DNA from: Sciurus carolinensis
Lineage: Eukaryota > Chordata > Mammalia > Rodentia > Sciuridae
Assembly: GCF_902686445.1 (NCBI RefSeq)
Contig: NC_062215.1
Coordinates: forward strand, 25,318,750-25,382,749
Direction: 5' to 3'
DNA length: 64,000 nt
Positions 1 through 11,049 of the stretch are shown one piece after another. The notes under the pieces were generated by a model. That model ran no database searches. It worked only from the letters and a program-made list of their open reading frames with translations, and was not told the DNA's origin. Made by a program: the position numbers and the translations under genes. The number at the start of each line of letters is the position of its first letter. Position 1 is the stretch's first letter.

Positions 1-19
1 CTGTTTTCAGCATAAAGAA

Positions 20-70
20 CAAACTTGGTGCATAGTAGGAGCTCAGTTTTTGTTGAATGAATCAGTGATG
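20..70 (+). repeat. L2 3'-end-like fragment
   Basis: The words for 'catagtaggagctca' followed by 'tgttgaatgaat' match the usual 3' end of mammalian L2 LINEs. It is short and cut by the window edge. Assignment is by pattern memory only. Confidence 0.5.
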
Positions 71-284
71 AAGGACATTGAAGTGACTGAACAGGCTGTG
101 GTCAGATAACAAGACAGGGTGCCCTAGCATCCTGCGAGAATAGCCTTAGTGTTGTTTGCCTCTAGTCCAATAATCTGTGTCAAGAATGCTGAAAATATTA
201 GTATAATCAGTATTTATTTGTTCAATGTTTTATAATTTCCAAGTCTGTATATCTACAGCTTCCCAACTGAGCCTCATTAAAATC

Positions 285-420
285 CATTATTAAAATCTAT
301 TTTACAGATAAGAAAAAGGAGAGTCAGAAGTTAAATGGCGGGCTCATGGCCACTCACCCAGTCAGTGCTAGACTAGAAGAACAGGCCTTCTAGGTCCAAG
401 TCCTGCATTCTTTCTACTTC
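285..420 (-). repeat. MIR SINE fragment
   Basis: Contains the antisense MIR core pattern 'ttttacagataag' followed by a diverged 'gtcagaagttaaatggc' and a recognisable tRNA-like end around 'ggccttctaggtccaagt'. Old and diverged. Confidence 0.45.
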
Positions 421-705
421 CCCATATTGTGTCCTGGGAAACAAAGGCAACAGGAAAACCCAGATGATGTGAGGACTTCACACGGACTTGGCGTAGTTGT
501 AGGTGGAGAGATGGGGAGGATGAGGATAAGCAAACTGAGGACGGTGTTTGAGAATAATGTAACTGTGATGAGGCAAAGATTAGGAACAGAACAGCACTGG
601 TGCGTGGGCTTTAGGAGTGGTGCCAGTCCATTACTACATAAAGCATGCTCACCTTCAGTCCCTCTCCCCAGCCAGGGGAGAAGGTGTGTGGGTCAGAGAT
701 AAGAA
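421..705. other. Unassigned sequence
   Basis: No repeat, RNA gene or convincing exon seen. The one open frame across it has no family resemblance. Confidence 0.5.
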
Positions 706-709
706 CAAA

Positions 710-895
710 TACATCTTGAATACCTACCATGAACTTGTTGCTTTATCAATAGGTAATCTCACTTAGCCCTGTGTTCATATCTCCATTTTGGAAATGATGA
801 AATGGAGATTCAGAGAAGTCAAGTGTCTTATTTATAGTCACGCAGCTGATATCTGGCAGATATGTCTGAGCCCACAGCCTGTGATTTTCCAAGCT
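710..895 (-). repeat. MIR SINE
   Basis: Antisense MIR: 'taatctcacttagccctgtg', then 'ccattttggaaatgatgaaa', then 'agtcacgcagctgatatctg' in the expected order. The tRNA-derived head lies at the right end. Confidence 0.65.
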
Positions 896-1014
896 ATGAA
901 AAGGGGTGGTCTGTAAGTAGAACCTTAACACAGTTTGATTCCATCCTCTAGCTCAAACCAACAAGGAAAGGGTCATAATTAAAGTAGAAATTATAGAAGA
1001 ATGTCTCTTTTTCT

Positions 1015-1200
1015 TCATTCACTTAACACATATATTTAAGAGGCCTACATGCCCCAGAGATGCTAGACTTTGGGGAGATGGTGATGAAGACAGAGGAGGA
1101 TCTTGTCCTCCATGGGATTTACATTCTGATGTGGGTTGTGTGCAGAAAAAGACCAAGGAAACAAATAAATGAACTATATGAAATTTTGACATGTTTCGTG
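1015..1200 (-). repeat. L2 LINE 3' fragment
   Basis: Starts with 'ttcattcacttaacacatat' and runs through 'catgggatttacattctgat', which is the antisense L2 3' UTR order. The frames annotated across it are repeat by-products. Confidence 0.6.
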
Positions 1201-1267
1201 AAGAAAATAAGCAAACAATAGGAGGATTGTGAATTTGCATGAAAGATTTTGGTTGCAAATAACAAAA

Positions 1268-1502
1268 TTGGACACAGTGGGGCAAGCCTGTAATCCCAGT
1301 AAGGCAAGAAGATCGCAAGCTTGAGGCCAGCCTCAGCAACTTAGCAAGGCCCTAAGCAACTTGCAAGACCCTGTCTCAAATGAATGAATGATGAATGAAT
1401 ACATACATACGTACATGAATAAAATAGGGTTGGGGATATAGCTCAGTGATAGAGTGCTCCTGGGTTCAATCCCAAAGAAAGGAAGAAAGGAAGGAAGAAA
1501 GA
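1268..1502 (+). mobile_element. B1-dID dimeric SINE
   Basis: The left half is B1/7SL-like ('cctgtaatcccagtaaggca', 'ccagcctcagcaacttag'). The right half is ID-like ('gggttggggatatagctcag'). They are joined by an expanded ATGA/CATA linker, and a GGAA-rich tail follows. This dimer type is typical of squirrels. It is transcribed, if at all, by RNA polymerase III and is not protein-coding. Confidence 0.85.
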
Positions 1503-1980
1503 TGGATTCCACTGGCTTAAACAATAAGGAGAAACCTCTGTTATGGGAGATAACAAGTCCCAAGGTAGGTGCTCCTGGGTGGGTTAATTCGGTGTCTCAC
1601 CAACCTCAGTGATACAGGTCTTTCTTCTTTCAGCCCTGACATCTTCAGGTGTTAACTTTTGTCCTCATGCTTGTCTGCTCAAGGTCTCAAGATGGCTACA
1701 GAAGTTCCAAGTTAATGTTCTCATACTGTAACCAAAGGTAAGAAAAGGCATAAAAATGAAGTTGAATTTCCACCAGACATCCCTCAGGTGTTACCTGGCA
1801 GAACCATTACCACCTTGTCCATTTTGTGCCAGTCAGTGGCAAAGGAATGGAATCACTGTGTTGCAGCTCCATGTACCAAGAGGCAAGCTCTGGGACTGGC
1901 CCGACCTCTCGTAAATCTAACTCATCTCCTAATACCCTAACAAATCCAAATGGAGGTTCCTGTTAGCAAAGAAGGAGGGA
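1503..1980. other. Unassigned sequence
   Basis: AT-neutral DNA with no recognised repeat, exon or regulatory motif. Confidence 0.5.
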
Positions 1981-2075
1981 GGGCCGGGGGCATAGCTCAA
2001 TGGTAGAGTGCTTACCTAGCATGCATGAGACTCTGGGTTTGACCTGGGGAGGGAAAAGAAAAAGGAAGAAGGATG
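1981..2075 (+). mobile_element. ID SINE
   Basis: A tRNA-Ala-like monomer: A-box region 'catagctcaatggtagagtg', B-box region 'gggtttgacc', and an A-rich tail. ID elements are a rodent SINE family mobilised by L1. Confidence 0.85.
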
Positions 2076-2689
2076 GACAGGAGAAGGGATGTTGGAACTG
2101 CAATCAGCGGTGTCTGCCATAAGTGTCTACTTTGTTCAAACTGGCCTAAGAAGCCTCCATGAGGAGATGACATTGAAGGTAAGATCTAAAGAGGTAACAC
2201 TTAGAAAAGGGTGGGCAGGATGAGATTAGAGCACGCGGGCAGAGGGAAGGGCACGTGCTCGTCAAGCACAAGGCAAAGCAGGACTGGTAGGTTTGGCTAT
2301 AAAGAGTCAATGAGCCCTTCCTGGATTCAGTTTGTTACTTCACTGAAAGGAGAGTAGCCAAAGATACCAGCTCCTAGTGGCCCTTGTGCAGCGTGACACC
2401 AAAACCAAAGGAACCATAGGACTGCAACACAGACAACAAGTGACCCTGCTTCTGAGGAGCCAATGCCAGGATGCACCTGTCCTCAGGGGAGGTGAGACGA
2501 GAACCTCACCTCAGGAGATCCGGGCACTGTGAGAAGTCATCTCATGGCAATTTTCCTGGTAGTTAGCAAATGAGTGAGACATGGCCTGGAGCAACTTCTC
2601 AGGAGCCTCACCATTTAGATTCAACTGAGGTTCCTTCCAGGTTTGCTTAGGTGGGCTGTGTGGGGAGTGTGAGGTTGCCAGGTGCCATT
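2076..2689. other. Unassigned, with an L2-like minus segment
   Basis: About 2185-2340 reads like antisense L2 body ('gggcaggatgagattagagc', 'caaggcaaagcaggactgg'). The rest is unassigned. Part of it may be internal sequence of the putative ERV to its right. Confidence 0.35.
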
Positions 2690-3060
2690 TCTCTACTCTG
2701 CAGGGAACCTGAGGCAGGTCAGAGTGTCGCCAAAAGTTTGGTCCTTGTCCCCAGTGCCAATCCAGTAATGAGGACATGGTTTTGAGAAGAAGGAAAAAGA
2801 AGTTTTATCACTTTGCTAGCAAAGGAGAAACACGGGGAACTCCTGTCCTAGAGGCTGTGATTCTGCCCATCAAGCGGGGAGCAAGAGGCTTTTAAAGGCA
2901 TAATTCAAAGACTGCATTTCGTGTGCTGTCTGTGGGCGTTGTAATTCACCTGTTAATTTAGGAGATAGTCATTTCTGAGATCTTCTGGTGCCATCCCCAA
3001 AGTCTGGATTACTTGGTTCCTATGGTGAGTGTGTGCTCAGGGGCAGATAAATCTGCCTAG
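2690..3060 (-). mobile_element. Putative old ERV LTR (solo or fragment)
   Basis: On the minus strand there is a TATA-like 'cctttaaaagcctcttgctc', about 65 bases of R-like sequence, a variant polyadenylation hexamer in 'gtgataaaacttc', and a U5-like stretch. This U3-R-U5 order suggests an LTR. No family name is claimed and termini are uncertain. No intact retroviral gene is seen beside it. Confidence 0.4.
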
Positions 3061-3339
3061 GATGGGGAAAAATGGTAATCCTGTTTCCCCTGAGATTAGG
3101 GAAGGGGAGAGATTAGGGAGGAAGAGGGAGAGAGGAAGGGAAAGAAACATCTCCATTTAAAAAATAAGTTGCCGTGGCAGAGCAGCAAGGGCTACACTCA
3201 CACCAAAGCATAAAGCGGACACTGTTACAAGAGCTTGGTCCACGGCAGGAATTGGATGAGACAAACGTGGCCAAAGCATAAGGAGCAAAGGGAAGAGCCC
3301 AGTGGTAGATAAGCAAGCCTTGGCGGATGTCGTGAGTTT

Positions 3340-3425
3340 CACTGAAAAAGACTTTGATTTTAATAGAAGTGAGAAGTCCCTGAGAGTTTTAAAGCAGGAG
3401 AATAGAGAATTCTGTCAGGTGGAAA
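3340..3425 (-). repeat. L2 LINE fragment
   Basis: 'gactttgattttaatagaag' followed by 'gagttttaaagcaggagaat' matches the antisense L2 body pattern. Short, low certainty. Confidence 0.4.
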
Positions 3426-3451
3426 TAGCCAACTCAAAAGAAGAATCTATA

Positions 3452-3541
3452 GGGCTCAGGGCATAGCTCAGCTGGTTGAGTGCTTGCCTTGCAAGCATAA
3501 GGCCCTGGGTTCAAATCCCCACTACCTTAAAGGAAAAAAAT
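3452..3541 (+). mobile_element. ID SINE with target-site duplication
   Basis: ID monomer with clear A box ('gcatagctcagctggttgag') and B box ('gggttcaaatcc'). It is flanked by a direct repeat AATCTATAG at 3443-3451 and 3542-3550, the expected mark of L1-mediated insertion. The body is well preserved, so the insertion is fairly young. Confidence 0.9.
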
Positions 3542-3599
3542 AATCTATAGATGCTGACGATGGTTCTTGAATTTTCCTTTCAGGACATCTTTAAAGTAT

Positions 3600-3772
3600 G
3601 ACCGAGGATTAAACCTCAGCAGTCCAACGCTCTACCACTGAGCTACATTTTTTTTTTTTTTTTTTTGAGACAGTGTCTCTCTAATTTACCCAGGCTGGCC
3701 TGGAACACGTGATCCTCCTGCCTCAGCCTCCCATGTCACTGGGATTACAGGTATGCGCCACTGCACCTGGTT
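3600..3772 (-). mobile_element. B1-dID dimeric SINE
   Basis: Reverse-strand dimer: a short ID half (3600-3647), a T-run at 3649-3666, then the B1 half ending 'gggattacaggtatgcgcca'. The ID half lacks part of its head. Confidence 0.8.
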
Positions 3773-3953
3773 TAGTACAGCTTTATATTCTTAAAAGTTG
3801 TTATTATTTTCTTTTTTATTTGTTCCTATACAAGACAGTGGAATGTATTCTTAAAAGTTATTAAGAGGGCCTTTTAAAATATGGGTGATATACATGCAAA
3901 ATTAAAATGAGCAATTTAAAAATATTTATTTATCCCTTTAAAATAACAGTAAG

Positions 3954-4090
3954 AAGGGCCAGGGTTGTGGCTCAGTGGTAGAGCACTTGCCTGGCATGTG
4001 TGAGGCAATGGGTTCGATTCTCAGCACCGCATCTAAATAAATAAATAAATAAAATAAAGGCCCATCAACAACTGAAAAAATTTTTTTTAA
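3954..4090 (+). mobile_element. ID SINE with extended tail (first of a tandem pair)
   Basis: ID body followed by (AAAT)n and then a non-A tail 'aaggcccatcaacaactg'. It is flanked by 13-base direct repeats at 3941-3953 and 4091-4103 that differ by two bases. See the neighbouring copy, which shares both the tail type and the target. Confidence 0.85.
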
Positions 4091-4103
4091 AAATAGCAAT
4101 AAG

Positions 4104-4236
4104 GGGCTGGGATTGTGGCTCAGTGGTAGAGTGCTCGCCTTGCACGTGTGAAGTACTGGGTTCAATCCTCAGCACCACATAAAAATAAATAAATAAAATA
4201 AAGGTATTGTGTTCATCTACAACTAAAAGAAATTAA
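4104..4236 (+). mobile_element. ID SINE with extended tail (second of a tandem pair)
   Basis: ID body, (AAAT)n, then a tail containing 'gtgttcatctacaactaaaa'. The flanking repeats are 4091-4103 and 4237-4249, nearly identical to the target of the first copy. The unique-looking tail after the A-rich linker suggests a SINE subfamily with a defined 3' end. Confidence 0.85.
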
Positions 4237-4249
4237 AAATAACAATAAG

Positions 4250-5001
4250 AAACTCATTACATGTTAACATATTTTTATGGAAAATAACTATAGACCCCCT
4301 AGATAAACTATTTGGTGAAAATAATGACATCATTTTGTTTTTATAAATCTTGGATGCTTCATTTAATCTGTTGGGTTTTCATAAGTCGTGTGGCTTCTGG
4401 AAAACTGTGCTAGAATCTCAGGAGAGAGTGAGAATGAAAAAGGTCAATAACAACTTTGTATTTTCATGAAAATGACTTTAAGTGCTCCCTGCAAGTGTCT
4501 CAAGGACCTCCAGAGCTGCCTGGAGCACACCTGGAGATCTGCTCCCTTACAGTGAAACCTGTCACTCATGCATGAAGACTTTGAGAAAATCAGTTTTTCA
4601 GTGCTTGTATCAGTTGGGACATTAAAGTAAAAGTTGTTCTATCAAGGAGACCCTAAAACACAGTGGACTAAAGAAGATAGAAGTTAATTGCTTTTTGCTT
4701 CCCAGGTCTTTCGCAGACTCAAGTTTCCTTTTATCTCTCTGGTTCACCATCCCCTAAGCGATGACCTGCATCTATTCGTGGGACATCTATGTTCTGGCTT
4801 GCAGGAAGAGGAAATTGAGAGCAGCAATTTTGTTTGAGGCAAATGAGACGGAAGCAGCATATATATTTTCTGCTCCACTCTATTGGTGAAAACTTGGTTA
4901 TATGACCTCAGAAAGTCATAAAGCAAGATTGGAAGTGTATTATTCTCTAGCTGAACAGTCAAATGTGCAGGAAGAAAGGATATGGGGACCAACTACTCAA
5001 C
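4250..5001. other. Unassigned sequence, possible old repeat
   Basis: No gene seen. About 4615-4830 ('tctatcaaggagaccctaaa', 'aagaagatagaagttaattg') has the feel of a diverged interspersed repeat, but I cannot name the family. Confidence 0.35.
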
Positions 5002-5010
5002 TGTAGTGCC

Positions 5011-5226
5011 TTTTTTTCCCCCCTGGTACCAGGGATTGAACCCAGGGGCACTTTACCACTGAGCCACATTGTCAGCCCATTTTTGTATTTTATTTAAAGA
5101 TAGGGCCTCACTGAGTTACTTAGGGCCTTGCTAAATTGCTGAGTCTGGCTTTGAACTCATGATCCTCCTGCCTCCACCTCCTGAGCCACTGGGATTACAG
5201 GTGTGCACCACCGCACACAACCAGGT
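5011..5226 (-). mobile_element. B1-dID dimeric SINE
   Basis: Reverse-strand full dimer from T-tract through ID half ('gggattgaacccaggggcac') to B1 half ('gggattacaggtgtgcacca'). The near-identical repeats TGTAGTGCC at 5002-5010 and TGCAGTGCC just after the element look like a target duplication. Confidence 0.9.
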
Positions 5227-5627
5227 TGCAGTGCCTCATTTTATGTACAATCAGACAAGTGACACAATTCCATTTTCAAACAGTCATAAGATGGAATAAA
5301 AACAAAACAAAATAAATGAGGCAAATAAAACAACACAGATAAAAAACTTGGCAGAATCAGAGACAAGGCAAGGAGCATAAAAAAATCTAATCAAGCAAAC
5401 CCAATAACTGATATTTTCAGATAAGGAGAAAAGGACTTGTATTCACAAAATTAGAGCAAGAAGCTACCAAGAAAAAGAGGAAGAGATGAAAGATGGAAAG
5501 TTTTCTCCAGAAAATGAAGAACAAGGCAGTTTCCCACTCACATTGTTTTCCTTCACCCTTGTCCTGGAGGACCCAGCCAGCACAAAGGAACAATGCTTTC
5601 AAAGTCTAAGGGAGGTGCTAGGGAAAG
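5227..5627. other. Unassigned sequence
   Basis: A-rich DNA with no recognisable repeat or exon. Overlapping frames on both strands argue against coding. Confidence 0.5.
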
Positions 5628-5705
5628 GAAGCTCAGTGATAGAGTATTTGCCTAGCAAGCGCCAGGTCCTGGGTTTCACCCCAGCAGCAGGGTGGGAGTA
5701 GGGGT
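5628..5705 (+). mobile_element. Diverged ID SINE
   Basis: 'agctcagtgatagagtattt' followed by 'tgcctagcaagcgccaggtc' and 'tgggtttcacccc' keeps the ID order but with several changes. There is no clear tail. Confidence 0.6.
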
Positions 5706-6194
5706 GAAAGGGTGATGGCGGTGGTAATTCTAAGGGAAACGGATCTGCTACTTAGTCTTTTATACCCAGCTAGGTGATCCAGTGACAAGCCTGAATCTCA
5801 ACTGTTCAGAATAAAAAAGGTCTTGAAAATTTTCTCTCTCATGTCTTTCTGAGGAAACTACTTAAGGATGAATTACAGCAAAAAAGGAGAGAAAAGCTAA
5901 AAAAGATGAGACAGAATTCAGAAAATAGAACACCCAACCCAGAGAGAGGCAAACAGCATTGCCTGGATGGTGGCAAAGGGAGCCCAGAAAGCACCCAGAG
6001 CAGATGGGAGCGGAAGGAGGAAGGGCTCTAGGAAGGACGTCATGAAGGGAAAAGAATTGATTTGACATGTTGAGAGAAGATTCTAACTTCTGTCAGAGTG
6101 TGTGGGGATTCATTAGCAAGAGGTACATAGAGAACTAGGCACCATTTTTTAAAAAGAGACGAGCTTAATTCTAGGGATAGGAGTTTTTCAGAAT
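5706..6194. other. Unassigned sequence
   Basis: No repeat or exon recognised. Confidence 0.5.
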
Positions 6195-6203
6195 AGGAAA
6201 TAG

Positions 6204-6421
6204 GCCAGGTACTGTGGCACACACCTGTAATCCCAGAAGATTGGGAGGCAGAGGCAGGAGGATCTCAAGTTCAAAGTCAGCCTCAGCAACTTAGCAAGGC
6301 CCTAAACAATTCAGCAAGACCCTGTCTCTAAATAAAATATTAAAAGGACTGGGGATGTGGCTCAGTGGTTAAGAGCTCCTGGGTTCACTTCCCAGTACCA
6401 AAAAAAAAAAAAAAAAAAAAA
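6204..6421 (+). mobile_element. B1-dID dimeric SINE
   Basis: Complete dimer with B1 half, linker 'aaataaaatattaaaaggac', ID half and a long A tail (6400-6421). The direct repeats AGGAAATAG before (6195-6203) and after (6422-6430) the element are perfect. Confidence 0.9.
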
Positions 6422-6430
6422 AGGAAATAG

Positions 6431-6825
6431 TAAATAGTATCATAGTATACTACATGACTTAGCTGTGGGTAATGTTTTCATAGTCATGTGAGGTAAGCAC
6501 TTCAAGATCTCATAAAATATGACATGACAGCTCTACTGGGTAAGATGAGGAAGGGGAAGAGGACACGCACGTATAAGAGCTAAATCTTCACCTTCCATAA
6601 CAAGAAGGCAATAAAGAAATATTTACAGTGGAAAATTCTGTAAATACTAGTAGATAGCTTGTTTAGAAACATGAAGGAAATATCAAAATAAATAGATAAG
6701 AGAACTGAAATGTTCCCCTTTGGGGAGTGGGAACTAGGATGGCAAGAGAAAGGCAGGGGATTTCCATTCACTTTTATCCACCTTCTGGAATGTCAAGTTC
6801 TTTTTTACTTTTCTTTCTTCTTCTT
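6431..6825. other. Unassigned sequence left of the L1
   Basis: No repeat or exon recognised. Ends in a pyrimidine-rich stretch that merges with the L1 poly(A) tail (read as T-run). Confidence 0.45.
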
Positions 6826-6899
6826 TTTTTTTTTCCACATTCCAGCACCTTTTATTTTTTTAATTAAAATATTTTTTTATTTTTACAGATACATTTTGA

Positions 6900-9800
6900 A
6901 TCATTGTACACAAATGGGGTACAGCTTTTCATTCCTATTGTCATACACAATGTATATTCATGCCATTCATGTAATCATACATATATATAGGGTAATACTG
7001 TCTGTTTCATTCTACTGTTTTTCCATTCCCACCCTCTCCCACCCTTTTTTCCTCTACACCATTCAAAGTTCCTTCATTCTTCTCTTCCCCCTGCCACCCT
7101 CCCATTGTTATATATTGTCATGCACTTATCAGAGAAAACATTCGGCCTTTGGTTTTTTGGACTTGGCCTATTTCACTTAGCATGATATTTTCCAACTTCA
7201 TCCATTTACCAGCAAATGTTATAATTTTACTATTCTTTATGACTAATATTATATTGTATATATATACCACAGTTTCTTTATCTATTCATCAATTGAAGGG
7301 CATCTAGGTTGGTTCCACAATCTAACTATTGTGAATTGAGCTGCTATGAACATTGATGTGGCTGCATCACTGTAGTATGCAGATTTTAGTCCTTTGGGTA
7401 GAAACCGAGGAGTGGGATAGCTGGGTCAAATGGTGGGTCCATTCCAAGCTTTCTGAGGAATCTCCACACTGCTTTCCAGAGTGGCTGCACCAATTTGCAA
7501 CTCCACCAGCAATGTATGAGTGTGCCTTTTTCCCCACATCCACACCAACACTTAATATTGTTTGTGTTCTTGATTACAGCCATTCTAATTGGAGTTAGAT
7601 GAAATCTTAGGGTGGTTTTAATTTGCATTTCTCTAATTACTAGGTATGATGAGCACTTTTTCATAAATTTGTTGATCACCTGTATATCTTCTTCTGTGAA
7701 GTATCTGCCCATTTCCTTAGCCCATTTATTGATTGGGTTCTTTGTATTTTTGGTGTAAAGTTTTTTAAGTTCTTTATAAACTTTGGAGATGAGTGCTCTG
7801 TCTGAAGTGTGTGTGGAAAAGATTTTCTCCCACTCTGTCAGCTCTCTTTTCACATTATTGATTGTTTCCTGTGCTGACAAAAAACTTTTTAGTTTGAATC
7901 TATCCCATTTACTGATTCTTGCTTTTATTTCTTGCGCTATGGGGGTCTTGTTAAGGAAGTCTGGTCCTAAGCCAACATGATGGAGATTCGGACCTACTTT
8001 TTCTTCTATTTGGTGAAGGGTCTCAGGTCTAATTCCTAGATCCTTGATTGATTTTGAGTTGAGTTTTGTACAGGGTGAGAGATAGGGGTTTAGTTTCATT
8101 TTACTGCATATGGATTTCTAGTTTTGCCAGCACCATTTGTTGAAGAGGCTATCTCTTCTCCATTGTAAGTTTTTGGCACCCTTGTCTAGTATGAGGTTAC
8201 TGTACTTATGTGGGTATGTCTCCGTGTCTTCCTGTACCATTGATCTACCTGTCTGTTTTGGTACCTGTACCAAGTTGTTTTTGTTACTATTGCTCTATAG
8301 TAGAGTTTAAGGTCTGGTATAGTGATAACTCCTGCATCACTCTTCCTGCCCAGGATTGCTTTGAGTGTTCTGGGTCTTTTGTTCTTCCAGATGAATGATT
8401 GCTTTTTCTGTTTCTATGAGAAAGGTCATAGAGATTTTAATTGGAATTGTGTTAAATCTGTATAGCTCCTTTGGAAGTATGGACATTTTAATAATATTAA
8501 TTCTGCCTATCCAAGAACATGGGAGATCTTTCCATCTTCTAAGGTTTTCCTCAATTTCCTTCTTCAATGTTTTGTAGTTTTCATTGTAGAGATCTTTAAC
8601 CTCTTTGGTTAGATTGATTTCCAAGTATTTTATCTTATTTTTTTTTTGAGGCTATTGAGAATGGAGTTGTTTTCCTCATTTCCCTTTCAGATGTTTCATC
8701 GCTTATATATAAAATGCTTTAGATTTATGCATGTTGATTTTATAACCTGCTATTTTGTTGAATTCATTGATGAGGTCTAGAAGTTTTCTGGAGGAGTTTT
8801 TTGGATCCTGTAAATAGAGAATCATGTCATCAGCAGCTAGTGACAGCTTAAGTTCCTTTTTTCCTATTCGTATTCCTTTAATTTCTTTAGTCTGTCTAAT
8901 TGCTCTGGCTAGTATTTCAAGTACAATGTTGAATAGAAGTGATAAATGAGGGCATGGCTGTCTTGTTCCCATTTTTAAAGGGAATGCTTTCAGTTTTTCT
9001 CCATTAAGAATGATGTTGGCCTTGGGCTTAGCATAAATTTCCTTTACAATGTTCAGGTATGTTCCTTCTATCCCTATTTTTTCTAGTGTTTTGAGCATGA
9101 AGTGGTGTTGTATTTTGTCAAACGCTTTTTCTATGTCAATTGAAATAACCATATGATTCTTATTCTTAAGTCTATTGACATGATGGATTACGTTTATTGA
9201 TTTACGGATGTTAAACCATCCATGCATTCCAGGGATGAACCCCACCTGATCATGGTGCACTATCTTCTTATTATGTTTTTGGATATGGTTTGCCAGTATT
9301 TCATTAAGGATCTTTGCATCTATATTCATCAAGGATATTGGTCTAAAATTTTCTTACCTTGATGTGTCTTTGCCTGGTTTGGGTATGAGGGTGATATTAA
9401 CTTCATAGAATGAGTTTGGTAGGGTTCCCTCCTTTTCTATTTCCTGGAATACTTTGAGAAATATTGGAATGAGTTCTTCTTTGAAGGTCTTGTAGAACTC
9501 GGCTGAGAATCCATCTGGTCCTGGGTTTTTCTTGAATGGTAGGCTTTTGATGGCTTCTTCTATGTCATTGCTTGATATTGATCTGTTTAAATTGCGAATG
9601 TCCTCCTAGTTCAGTTTGGGAGGAGCATATGTCTCTAGAAATTTGTCGATGTCTTCGGTATTTTCTATTTATTGCAATATTGGTTTTCAAAGTAGCTTCT
9701 CATTATGTTATGTATTTCAGTGGTGTCTGTCATGATATTTCCTTTTTCATCATGAATTTTAGTAATTTGAGTTTTCTATCTCCTTCTCTTTGTTAGTGTG

Positions 9801-10920
9801 GCTAAGGGTTTGTGTATTTTGTTTACTTTTTCAAAGAACCAACTTTTTGTTTTGTCAATTTTTTGAATTGTTTCTTTTGTTTCAATTTCATTGATTTCAG
9901 CTCTGATTTTAATTATTTCCTGTCTTCTACTACTTTTGGTGTTGTTCTGTTCTTCTTTTTCTAGGAATTTGAGTTGTAATGTTAGGTCATTTAGTTGTTG
10001 ACTTTTTATTCTTTTCTTGAATGCACTCCATGCAATGAATTTTCCTCTTAGTACTGCTTTCATAGTGTCCCAAAGATTTTGATATGTTGTATCGTCATTC
10101 TCATTGACCTCTAGGAATTTTTTTTATCTCCTCCCTGATGTTTTCCATGCTTCATTCAATAGCATATTATTTAGTCTCCAGGTGTTGGAGTAATTTCTGT
10201 TTTTTACTTTGTCATTGATTTCTAATTTCATTCCATTATGATCTGATAGAACACAAGGCAGTATCTCTATTTTTCTTCATTTCCTAAGGGCTGCTTTGTG
10301 GCATAACATATGGTTTATTTTCGAGAAGGTGCCATGTGCTGCTGAAAAGAAAGCGTATTTGCTTGTTGATGGATAGAATATATATGTCTGTTAAGTCTAG
10401 GTTATTTATTGTGTTATTGAGTTCTATGGTTTGTTTGGTTTTTGTTTGGAAGATCTATCCAGTGGTGACAGCGGTGTGTTAAAGTCACCCAGAATTATTG
10501 TGTTGTGGTCTATTTGATTCCTGGAATTGAGAAGGATTTGTTTGATTTACACGGATGCACCCTTGTTTGAGGCATAAATATTTACAATCGTTATGACTTC
10601 CTGATTTATGGTTCCCTTAAGCAGTATGAAATGTCCTTCTTTATCCCTTCTGACTAACTTTGGCTTGAAGTCCACTTTATCTGAAATAAGGATGGAAACC
10701 CCCACTTTTTTACTGAGTCCGTGTGCATGGTAGGTTTTTTCCCATCCTTTCACCTTTAGTCTGTGGATGTCTTTTTCTATGAGATGAGTCTCTTGAAGGC
10801 AGCATATTATTGGGTCTTTCTTTTTAATCCATTCTGCCAGTCTATGTCTTTTGATAGATGAGTTTAGGTCATTAACGTTCAGGATTATTATTATTGAGAT
10901 GATTTGTATTCCCACTCATT
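6900..10920 (-). pseudogene. L1 ORF2 (endonuclease / reverse transcriptase), broken
   Basis: ORF2p nicks target DNA and reverse-transcribes L1 RNA. The N-terminal endonuclease part is at 10547-10915 (pattern LNSSIKRHRLAEWI, QETHL). A linker region is at 9776-10063. The reverse transcriptase core is at 8703-9332, with the catalytic pair preserved as AADD instead of the usual FADD (about 8826-8834). The C-terminal part is at 8337-8624 and 7386-8099, including a cysteine/histidine cluster (CWCGCG...HCWW). Fragments 10915 and 10063 share one frame and the other three share another, so there is at least one frameshift near 9.35-9.77 kb. There are several in-frame stops, the last after the YPKD motif at 7386. 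Confidence 0.9.
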
Positions 10921-11049
10921 TGGGCTTATTTTTGGTTTTTAACTTGGCTTGGTTTCTCCTTTGAATGAATTTTTCTTTAAGGTAGTTCCTCCCTTTGCTG
11001 ACCTCCATTGTTGTTTTTCATTTCCTCCTCATGGAATATTTTGTTGAGA

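Noticed and set aside
1981..4236. tRNA-like A and B boxes that might be called tRNA genes
   Set aside because: They belong to ID SINEs with A-rich tails and target duplications. The cloverleaf is not maintained.
6710..7180. 156-residue plus-strand frame rich in F, I, Y and S
   Set aside because: Mostly the antisense of the L1 3' UTR, with a non-repeat left end.
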